Assembly: GCA_029379385.1 (NCBI GenBank)
Contig: CM055615.1
Coordinates: 5,580,001-5,644,000, forward strand
From: Quillaja saponaria
Taxonomy: Eukaryota > Streptophyta > Magnoliopsida > Fabales > Quillajaceae
Direction: 5' to 3'
Length of the DNA stretch: 64,000 bases
Each line of letters begins with the position of its first letter. Position 1 is the stretch's first letter. This document shows positions 24,892 to 36,800 of this stretch, in pieces. The translations under genes were made by a program, and so were the position numbers. The notes beneath the pieces were generated by a model. The model was not told the origin of the DNA, did no database searches, and was given only the letters and a program-made list of their open reading frames with translations.

Positions 24892-27800
24892 CTGTCAGTA
24901 GAGCCAGGAATAACATCAACAATAAGCAAAAATATATCTTTGGCAAAAAGTAGTTTAGCTTTATTATTCATGACCTGAAAAAGAAGAAGACAAAAAAAAA
25001 AAAATGAAAAAGAAGAAAAGAAACAAATATATGATATAGCACTGCCAAGAATAGATAAGCAGCAAATTCCAAGTCAGAGAAGCAGAATTCAAGACAATGC
25101 AGTCAAAGGAGTCAAGACCTTTTCCAACCATAACTCTGATCCTTCAATCAAGTCAAGAACCTCTTCTGGATCATACAAGTCAGATGATTGCAAAAACATC
25201 TGCAATCTTTCTCGGATGGGACTTTGAAATATTGAGCTCCTCATCATACCCAGACTTTCATCACCCTCCATCTTTCTAACATCAGAATCATGGGAGGTAT
25301 ATTCTGCTTCAAAGGTTTCAATCACTGATTTGGCAAGTGAGAGGGCATATAATGTATGGAATTGACTGTCACTTAAGTCCTGGTCTTCAATCAACCATTG
25401 AAGATACCTGCAATGACAAGGAGGACGTCAATGTTAAAAACTACATGGGAAAAAAAAAAAACTCATAATAGTAATGTTAATTTTCACATACAAGAAAATT
25501 GTAATTGTTGGTACAGTAAATATTTATGACCAACATCACATCCAGATAGCTAACCAAAATTTGCAAGACCAAAAGATTAAAAGAAATAGCTATATGCTCA
25601 ACTCAATTAAAACTTAAATCCCAAACTAATTAGAATAAGCTACATGAATCCTTTTCTGCCATTAGGATCAGTGATGCCTAGAACAATCATATAATTATCA
25701 ATGACTGCTCCTCACGTAATTCTCAAGTCTCCCTCTACCCCGTCTAATGCCTTCCACCTGAACCAAGTCACCTCTCCTAACTATGACGTCTAGTGGCATA
25801 CGTAGGATATGTCCAAACCATCATAAGCAACTCTCTCTCATTTTCTCTTCAATGAATGGTACTTCAACCTTCCTAAGTATCTCCTTACTTCATATTCTAT
25901 CTTTTCTTGTAGAAGATTAAGGATGATCCTTGGCGAACACCTATTGTGATTGGGAACTCTCCAATCATATCATTTACGGTTTGCACACTAGTTATTACTC
26001 CCTCATATATATCTTAATAACTTCTACATATTTAGTTGAAACTTTTTTCTCAAGAGCCCATCACAAAACTTGATTTGGCACCCTATTGTACACTTTTTCT
26101 ATATCAATAAAGGCCATATAAAGATTATTTTTCTTTTCTCTATATTTCTCCATTAATCTCCTAAATAAATAAATAAAATTGCCTCCATTGTAGATATTCT
26201 TAGCATAAACCCAAATTGATTTTCAAAAACTAAAATTTCATTTCTAAGCCTATGCTCAATCACCCTTTCCCACAGTTTCATTGTATGACTCAAAGTGTCA
26301 TCCCTCAATAGTATTACAACTTTGTACGTGTCCTTTATTCTTATAAAGAGGAATCAACATACTTTTTCTCCATTTATCGAACATTTACTTAGTCACTAAC
26401 AGTGTTATTAAAGGCTCTAGGCACACCTAGGTGCAAAGGGTCTGTGGCACCTTTGTTTTAGGCGCCAGGCGCAAGGGCGCAACTAAGAAAATCCAAGCAC
26501 CCTACAACAAAAATTGCTACAAGCAAGAATTTCAGGCTTCCATCAAGTAAGATCTATTGTCAATATGTTATGGAAGAGTAAAAATAGGAAGAAAAATAGC
26601 TATAGGCAAGAATTCTAAGTAAAAAAGGAAAAAAATTAGCGGAAGACAAGAGTTTCATGATGTAGTCTACTAAGTTCAATGAGTAAAAACTATCTCTAAG
26701 CCAAAACAAATAAAATTAGTGCTTTTGCTTTCTAAATTCCTATAAGTCCAACAAGTAGTCAACTAAGAGCCTAGGCGCATGCCTAAGTGGGCTAGACGCG
26801 AGCTTGAAGGGGTTAGGCATGCGCCTAAAAGGCCTAGGTTGAGCCTGAGTGAATGAGCCTCGCCTGAGGGGTGTCGAACTTTTGAGCCTCAAGTGCGCCT
26901 CAGGCGCTCCTTTTATAACACTAGACTCACTAAATCTTGTTAAAAATATTTGTGAGCCAAGTTACTCTAACATCCCCAAGGCAAACAAATTTATAAGGAT
27001 ACCATCTGGTCCCATTGCCTTACCACCTCTCATGTTTTGCATAGCTTCTCTAACCTCATGTCCTCTAATGCGATAAACAAATCTACTATTCAAATCATCA
27101 AAAGCGTCATCTAGTTCTCCAACAATAACATTCAAATCTCCATTAAATTAGGTATTGAATAAGTTTGCCATCTCTCATTGATCTTATCTTCCTTAACTAA
27201 AACTCATTGCCCCTCATCCTTAATGCACTTAATATGAGTCAAATCCCTCGCAATTCTCTCTCTTTGTTTAGCATGCCTATAGATATCCTTCTCTCCATCC
27301 GTTGTTCCTAACTTTTGGTGAAGTCCTTCACAAGCCTTGCCTCTAACTTCACCAACCTCTTTCTTAGCATCTTTTCTACCTTCTCTAAAGTGCTCGTAAT
27401 TATCCTCATTTCTACACTCCTGTAATCTTTTATAACACTATTTTTTAGTTTTAATAGCTCGCTAAAACTCCTCATTCCACCATCATTCTCCTTAGTTGGT
27501 AGGCCATGTCCCTTACTTTCTCCTAACACATCTTTAGCCGTATTCCTATTATGACTGCCATCTCATCCCAAACCTGCTCTCCCTCTACAATCCACGAGTC
27601 ACCATTTAACATCTTTTCTTTAAAAGAGCCATTTTTTCTTCATTCAAATTCCATCATCTAATTCTATTACTCTGGTTACACCTATGCTTTTTCTTTCATT
27701 GCCTAACAAAAACATCTACAACCAAAATTTTGTGTTGTTTTACTAAACACTCGTTGGGTATAACTTTATAATCCTTACAAGACACTCTATCAACTTTCCT

Positions 27801-30800
27801 AATAAGAATAAAATCTATTTGGCTCTTATTAAGGTCCGCTACTAAATGTGACTATTGTAATTCTCATTTCTTAAAGAATATGTTGACTAGAATCAAATCA
27901 TATACAACCGCAAAATCCAAAATAGACTACCCACCCTCATTCCTATCTCCATAACCATAACTCCCAAGTACTCTCCTCATTAGTTTTTGCAAGCCATTCA
28001 AATCTCCTCCAACATAAAGTTTCTCTCTAATCAGTATTCCTTGAACTATTTCATCTGAGCCTTCCCAAAATGCCTTCTTTGTAGCTTTGTGCCTTTGTCT
28101 AGTCTTATTCCTTGAACTATTTCATCTAAGTCTTCCCAAAATGCATTCTTTGTAGCTTTGTGCCTTGCTCCAGTCCTAATTTTGGGGCATAAGCACTAAT
28201 GACATTAAAGCCTCCGCGCCTATCATCATTTTCACTAAAATTATTATATTCACCTTTTCTCTTGACTTCAACAACCTCATCCTTGAGATATCAAAAATAA
28301 AAAAGGCACATTCAGTAGTAATCCTGAGGGCGAGCCTTGGCGCAACGGTAAGTTGTTCATTTGGTGACCTGTAGGTCACGGGTTCGAGGCGTGAAAACAG
28401 CCTCTTAGCAGAAATGTAAGGGAAAGGCTACGTGTATGTGCGCCCACCCTCTCCCTACCCCCGCAATAGCCGGGGAGCATTTTGTGCACCGAGTAAGCCC
28501 CTTTTTTATTCAGTAGTAATCCTCACCCTAGTACAACTTCCAATAGCTATAGCTAATAAATCTAACTAAAGATGTCTAAGCAAATCATAACTATCGTCGA
28601 GGATCCAATTACATGTGGCAGTAGCGGACAAGTGCCAAATAAGTACATTGTCCAATTGTCCATGGAATTAATATGGTATACCAGGTATGCTCTTACTATC
28701 AGACTGTTATGGAGTTGATTAAACAAAGAACCAGATGATATACATGTTCACGACTCTTTAAAATACTGACCATTGCAGTTTGTAAAACAGCATTCTCTCT
28801 CTCTCCACATACATTTGGAAATACATAAAAAGATATAAAAGTGTATGGCTGACTAAGACTTACTAACTTCACCATTATTGCAGTTGTGCCATCCACATAA
28901 ATTTAGATAAACATAAAAAATATACAAGTGCATGGCTGACTAAAAGACTTATTAACTTCACCATCATTGCAGTTGTGTAGTAACAGCATGTAGTGCAATA
29001 GCCTACCTCAGTAATATCTCTACCTTCTTTTTATCAATAGCTGCAATAACTTTTTCTGCAAAAAGAAATGAAAGAATATATCATTAACAGTTTATAAAGA
29101 AGTATAACTACTTGTGTGCACACGGGTCTGCCAATTGCAGGAGTGTTTAACCAGCTCCATTAACAAACAATATATAGGTAAACTATGAAAAGTATGTGAT
29201 GGTGAAGGAAGAAATAGAAATTAGGATTTATAATTTTGTATTTAAATTATTTAATATTAGAATTAGAGATAAATTAGTAGTATTTTAGTATTATTAGGAG
29301 TTATTAGTTTTGTTTTTATTAGGACTCTAGTTTTATCTTTATGTTAGTAGGATTTCCTTTTTATTAGGACTCTCAAGTATTTATATTTTTAGGGTTTCCA
29401 AAGAGTCTATATAATGATCCCTGGTTTTACATCATTATAAAGCATTTGATAAATTAAATAAATCAACTTTTCGATTGTCCCTTCGATTTGTCCCTTCAAT
29501 AAAATACCTATTGGTGCTGATATTAAATAATTTAAATACAATTAAATTATAAATTCTAATTTCAATTTCTTCGTTCTCCATCAATATGGCACTCTTGCAG
29601 TGGTCTCCTCACACCCAGCTACATATAAGAAGACTGAAGACAGTTGAATTGAAGTCAGCAAGCTCTACAATAAGTAATTAGTTCAAGAAGCATGCTTAAG
29701 GTTTCTCTGCTTTTCATTTTGAAAAAGCTTTAGACTTCTCATAGGATAGAAATGATGTTATAATCAAAAAAGTTTTACACACTATGAGTTCCAAACTAAA
29801 TCATATAACATTGCAATATCTTAACAAATTCCCTTTAATAAAATGATAATAAAACCATGAAAAATAATTATGACCAGAATACAAAAAAAAAAATATATAT
29901 ATATATATATTAAAAAAATGACATGTACCATATATTTTTAAGCTTCATGGCTGAACATTATTGAGGGAACCACCTATTATATTATTGTATGATTTGTATC
30001 CATAAGATCATGCAGAAACTAACAAAACCAAAGATTTGTCTTCATAAAATCAAACACAACACATGAAAGCAGTGAACATACCTATTGAAATATGACAAAA
30101 CTACTTTACAAACTAATTCTAAAGAAAAGTTAACAGTAAATCATTAGAATATGAACATGGAGAAATGGGCCCAACCTGGAGAAAGCTGATTAGCTCTTTT
30201 CTCTGATGTTAAAACCTGAACAGCAAGAACCTGATCTACATCTGCAATCTGAGGAGGGGAGACAGAGAAAGAAAAGAAGGAAAGGAAGCTTTAAATTATC
30301 CACTTCACGAAGCTGCACAATGCTAGGTAAAATCAATAGAGCGGCACACTTCCTAAATATACACATACCCATCCAAGATGTTGTAGAATCAAATCTTGGT
30401 CAGATGACTCCTCAAGAATCTTTGATGCCTCAGCTGCAGCAATCTCCTTACCAGAGGTCAAATTTGTTCTGATATCTTGAACGTCATTCTCCACAGCAGG
30501 ATCTTTCCAAAGCCCTGATGTGTAGTTTCTTGCTAGAATACGCCAAATAGCTAGAGCCTTTGAGCTCATCTTTTTACTTGCATACAGGAATGCAAGCGTC
30601 CGTAAGTGCCCAGACTCGTCTAAAATTGTTTCCAACTCCTCCTGCAAAGTAAATGCAAGTTTTGAGGTCATCCTTTAACCAGGCGGCAGACAACATTGAA
30701 CAGACTCTCTGTGTGCAATGCATCAGAATAATCAAATATAACAGATTATCAACATGCTTACAGGAACTGACAACTACAGGATCCACAGCAAGGCATTAGC

Positions 30801-33800
30801 TAACTTAAATTAATTCTTCTCAATCTTTGAAGTAGACTAATGCTAAGTCAGTCTAATATCCTCATCCTCACCGCTAATTTATTTTGAATTTGTTTACAAA
30901 ATCAAAAGGTAACTGATGCTACAGGGTTGACAGTAAGACCTTTGCCAACTTGAATTAATTCTCCTCATTTTTTGAAGGGGACTAATGCTAAGTCAGTCTA
31001 ATATCCTCATCCTTATTGTTCGTTTATTTTGAATTTGGTTACAAAATCAAAAGGAAAAATGAACAGTTGCTGAACTTTAAGAAAATAATAATAATAATAA
31101 TACTCACAACAACAAAAAAATATATTCATCTAAATTTATAACAGAACTTATTCTTGATAGGTAACTTTGAAGGCTTCTTTCCTTTTCTCAATCCATTTAC
31201 CGTAAAGGGTAACACTTACCTATTAGAGACAATAAATCTTCAAAAGTTCTTTGAGATTCTTTAATACAAATTTCAGTATATCCTAGTCACAGATGATAAC
31301 AAAATTCCATTTCACTTAGGACTTGTTCAAATTTGACCAAAATGCCCATAATAGTTCTCCTGGAATATCGAGAGAGATACATAAGAGAAACTGAAATGTA
31401 AAAATGCAACACCTAATGTATATACCACAATACAGTTGTTTGTGGAAGATGCCAGCTTCTCCATTTCATCAACACGATTTAGAGCTCTATAGAGGTACAT
31501 TAATAGAGTGTCAACACCTTCTCTCACAGATGACAATAACTCCCGCTCTCGACAAACCTCCAAATACCTGCAGAAAGTTATAGAAATTAACAGAAATTCA
31601 TGATAACACTGTTCCTCATAACCCATCAGTACACTACTAGATTGAAACCTAGAAATCCACCCACTTCCGTGATGATTTTCAGTTGGACCTTCCAGAAGAA
31701 AACTACAAGTAGTTTTCTGGTTTCTTTGCAGGTATGTAGGAGTGGCAAATCATCCTTCTTGTCAAAATATGAAGAAAGCAACACAAATTATGACAAAATA
31801 TTTGGAACTGAACAATAAAGTCCAGGAAATGTAAACCTGGTAATATTCTTGATTGCTGACTCCAATAAATCAGCTCTATTTGGTGGATTCAGAAAAAAAC
31901 CATTATCTGCTATTGTTTCTACACCTGCTTTCCTCAGGAAAGAAGCTCTTTGGATTGTCAACAACCCATTGTCTATTACATCTTCAAGAGGGGCAGGTGG
32001 AGGATGCAATCCCCAATACCGATTTCTTGGGACCTACAAAAACAAGTTTAAACTTTAGTATCACATCATACCATATAACATTAAATATTTGTACCAATCA
32101 CAATCATAAAACATAATAGTAGGGGGATTAGATGATTCTAGCCACGTAAAGTCAAAAATTTCATTATTTTATGCATTATTCTCATTACCATATGCAAGAC
32201 CCCAATCAAGTGTATCTATGTTTGCTTTTTTCCTAGTCAAATTTGGCATGTCTGTTGCACATAAGTAATAACCTGACATGATTAATTATTACAATATATG
32301 GTATATAAAATGACAGAAAAATAAATTAAAATTTCATCTGAACTTATGTATATTTTATTGATTCTGATCATAAGCATCTTAATATTTGATTGTGACAGAC
32401 AGTAGATGCGTAACTTAGCTGTTTTAAGAAGAGGAATAAGATTTGGGGTCATATTCATGGGCCATATAGTAAAGAACTAAAGAGAAAAAATATCGTAATA
32501 TGTGGCATTGGCTAGATAAGTAGTAATTTATTCACAAAGGATTGGTACTTTTGACAATCAGAAGATTCTGCCCTCATTGACATATATAGTATAGATATGA
32601 AGAAAAATGGAAGTCTTTCTTTGGGCTGAAGAAAAATGGTAGTGTAATAAACAAGAAACCTTCGTCGATCCCCAATGCAACTTATCCCTGAGAGAGACCC
32701 ATAGATATCGCACCACTCTCTCATGTTCCTTTCAATTTTTTCTTCTTTTTACACTTTCAACATTTTTGCATCAGTAGGTAGACTTATTGTCTACTGTTTT
32801 ACTAAACACACAAGGTTTGACCAAAAGATTAAATGGAACCCGCTATAGCAGACCAAATCCGAAGAGTAAGTTCAACTGGTCCAAGTCCAACAGCACAATA
32901 AGAAGCATTCTCATATATCAATATCCATACAACAGAATCCAAACACATAGGCGAGGAAAATTAAATCAAGTAAGAAGCTTGTAAGGTGAAATTAACAGAA
33001 AATTACCAATTAAAACTTCTTGATATAATGAGCTAAAAACAAACATACAAAAACTAAACTAAAAGCTTATAATACCAAACTATATTATCGATATGTGACA
33101 TGACATGATAAACATTAACATATTATTACATAATACATATTTAAATCTATATTCAAGTACATATTTACTTTAAGCATTGATACTAAACATTTTCAAAGCG
33201 ACTCCACATTGTTGTACAATGACAATTCCCCAAGAACTCTCAAATCATTTGAAATGTACTCAGATAAAATTTGCCAAAATTTTCTGTCTCATCCTTACTA
33301 TGACAATGAATTTTCAAGTCCACAGGCTTCCCACTTCCAGATCAGGTCTCCACAAACTAACTGCTAACTTGTCAAAAATAGGCACAGGTCTTACAAATCA
33401 AAATCGGGTAGTAAGTTTCTCAGAATAAAATTTATTACTATCTTGATAAGTAACCATACTCTTCATATAATAAAAATTTCCTAATTATAATTAGAAATCT
33501 TTTTAAACTAAGATCACAGTAAGAGTAAATTAATAACAGAATTTTGAACAAATATGATATTACGTTATATGAAAGGATCACAAGCATAAAAGTATTAACA
33601 TATGTACTTGCATATACCAGCAACGACCAGCGATTTGGATCTCGCATTATAAATGGAAATACTTCAGAAGGCTGCATTGTCTCTGAGAGCAAAAGATGAT
33701 CTACTGCTTCCTCAAAACGCAAGTCAAAAAGCAAGAGGAACCCCACTTGAGCATGAACAAAGGAGAGCAAATCCTTCGACATTTCACCTTCACACTCAAG

Positions 33801-36800
33801 CTCCTCTACCAAAGAAATGGCTTCCTTGAAGTTTTTCTTTCTCAATAGATCTTTGATTTGTTCTTCAGAAGGTAATTTCTGATAGAAAACGACCTAGTAA
33901 TATATAACATCAGACAGTTATTCATCAACATTTACAACATCGAGCAAGGAATATAAGAGAATATAGGTCACTGTAATCATGACATTGTGTCCAATCTAAG
34001 CAACTAATACAAGTGCAATTACAATGTTTAGCAATTAATTAAGGAGACAACTTTCAAACATGTTAGACTTTAAGCAATCCATGCCTGTAGCATCTAATGA
34101 GCCAAAAAAGAAAAAATCAGCTAGCTTGTACCTATCCAGGAACATATAAGGACTAAGGAGATGGCCCTCCCCCTACCTCTAACTCTCAAATTAATGGCGA
34201 AGGCAGGATTGCTCCCCAGATCCAGGAAATGCCCCGAGACTTTATATCAGTAATGACTAAGCTTCAATCAATTAAAGGTGACACCAAGTATATGTAGATA
34301 TAATATAAAGAAAATACCTAAACATAAAAATCCCAGGAAAAAAAATCACTGAACTCAGGTTAAAGACTAAAGAGATAGAAAAGAGAAAATCTGGAATGAA
34401 ACAAAAACTAGAGTGATAAGCAAGGCCCACCTCTCTTCTTATAGCTCCATTAAAAAGTTTAGTTAATTACAAATAGAACAAGTAAATCAAGAGTATTTCT
34501 CAACACTTCCTCTCAAGCCATAATATAGATAGAAATAATGTCCAACTTGTTGCCGCATTTGGAAAACTCCCATCCCAAAGCTTTAAAAAACACAGCACTG
34601 ACAGATCTCCAGGCATAATATACAAGGGAGAATTTGTTTTCAGTTTCACCAAGTCTCTAATAAAGTGAAAATTTATTTATATCTGAGCGTGATCCCAAGA
34701 CTGCTGTGCTTCCTCTTCATAAACTCACTTGGAAAAGTAAAGCTCCTTATAGGGCTAAGGCTTGTGTTTGGGCTGTAGTTTTTAGTAAATTCAATATGAA
34801 TAACTTGTTGCACGTGCGAAGATCCTCAAAGGCCTTGTCCCCTGATGTTTGTGTTATGTGTTGTCAGAATAGAGACTAAGGGAAATTTTTTTCTTCATTG
34901 TTCTGTGGCTTGGTCAATTTGAAGCAGACTTTTTGCTATTAAAAAAAAAAAAAGAAGTGATTGAAGTGATATCTCAACAAATAACGAGCTCGGGATTATT
35001 GATGCACCAAACAATAACACATCAAGTTTGATTTCTAAGGTTTTGAAAGGTTTTAACTCAGTGGAAGCTATATATATAGATAAGTATTTACAGTTTACTG
35101 CTAGTAACTATGGGAAAAAAAATCTATTAATTATTGTACATCTAGGCTACTCTGTATTTCGAAAGTAAATTTAAAAGGAAATACACTTCAAAAGCTGATT
35201 GTATTGAAGAAGCTGATTTTAAGGTTTGGTTTTCTTTTTAGACTCCCCGAAGAACCTACGTTTTGCTACTTTTACTTGGGGTACTCCACACATATGTCTA
35301 TTTCATAAATGCTACAATTATAGTTATCAAAATCCTAAGGTTTGCAATTCCAGACCTCACAATTCTAGAACCATTCATGTAACAAATGTTGTGAAACTAA
35401 ACAACAATGAATCATATGCACGATTCAAAACATACGACTCACAATTTCAAATCTTACAATTCAATGCAATTCATATGATTCATAATGCACAGGGCTAGAC
35501 CAAATCTTAATGTAGCCATCCGATCCCAACTGAACCTGACATATTAAAAACTCTAAATAAGCATTTTATATGCTTTAAAAGTCTTTAAATTGTCTTTTCT
35601 ACAGTTTCGATGTATTTTAGAGTAAACCCATAAATTTGTAATATAAAATGATCAAGTGGCTACTCTTCAAAGAGAATAAGTAATCCTTTTGGTGGGAAGA
35701 ATGCATTTTCTCATGACCCAAAAGACTTGCTTTCAAGACAAGTTCCTATTCAACTGGTCAGAAGATCATACATGTTATGTTAAGATATCTCATTCTCAAT
35801 GCAAAAGCCCTTATAGTGACATTACCACCAAATCAGCTATCTTTCTATGACAAACTGAAAAATCTAAGCATATTAGAAAAAGAATTCTGATTAAAAATAG
35901 AAACAGAAATATTAGAAAGTCTACATTCTAAATGAGGAGCAACAGCAACATTAGATTATTGTTAAGATATACCTTGGTAGCTGTTGCAACAGCAACAAGT
36001 TTCCCATCCCTGTCTTCCTCATTGGCAATAATGCAAGGTCCAACTCCTTCCCCACCAAATGATAATGTTTGGATACAGGTGCCTGATTTCTTATGATATA
36101 GCTCCATCTTACCCTCACTCACAATAACCAAGTATGAAGATATCTCTCCAATGGAATCCAGACCATGGCGAAAAACCAAGCTACCACCAACTGGCAGTCC
36201 ATGGGCATTAGCAATAACACCCACATTATCCACCAGCAGAAGCACCTTCCACTCTTTACTCAACAATTTTAACCTTGGTGGACGAGATACATCTGGCAAT
36301 GAAAATATTACACCACTTTGTCCTGTGACACATGAGATCAAGCTATATCCGTTGACAGTACCAACAATGATTGAATCATCAAGCCACACCATGGTAACAA
36401 CCCCATCAACACACTGAATTTCTTTCAATATTACAAGAGACCCACTTGGTCCATCAACGTGTCTTTCAATTTTACCAATTCTATTACTGAACACAAGCTC
36501 AACAAGTATCAATCTTTTGCCAATAACAACGGCAAAAACATGATTACCTTCGCTGTGCTGTTCAGGCTCTTTAACTTTCAAACCATTTGTTCTAATTCCA
36601 CCTCCCAATTTTTGCAAAAACCGTTGACTTGGGGTAGAGTGTTCCATCAAACTATTTACACTCACTGACAAATTTGTACTCTCCCCTTCATTACTTCGCA
36701 ATCTCCTCGTTATTACAGAAATTCCCTTCAAAAAATTCAATCTCCTTGCCGATTGTAAGAGAGATGAATCAATCAAAAACAAAGACCCATCCGAAAGCAA

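Larger units (their letters stand above)
25597..28325 (-). mobile_element. Decayed RTE-clade LINE in VPS3 intron 7
   Basis: On the minus strand, broken frames resemble plant RTE elements. There is an endonuclease part near 28310-28170, an RT fragment near 26120-26080 (a block for LIDIEKVYN), FPITIGVRQGSSL near 25960-25920, then an RT C-terminal part and a CTCAACTC-type tail complement near 25597. The FADD catalytic block is deleted between GVRQGSSL and the C-terminal part. It runs in the same direction as VPS3 transcription. It carries two nested insertions. The 5' limit is uncertain. Confidence 0.78.
25408..29006 (-). other. VPS3 intron 7, 3.6 kb, transposon-filled
   Basis: GT-AG intron between phase-2 ends. 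Most of it is the RTE LINE with its nested SINE and TIR element. Outside these (25408-25596 and 28524-29006) is AT-rich intron sequence with no gene. Confidence 0.9.

Noticed and set aside
28326..28507. tRNA gene suggested by the A and B boxes.
   Set aside because: The rest matches Au SINE, with TSDs and a T tail; no cloverleaf forms.
35928..35972. Read-through of VPS3 exon 1 to a stop at 35928.
   Set aside because: A good GTATAT donor follows AAG at 35973, and the extension is a low-complexity Leu run absent from the family.
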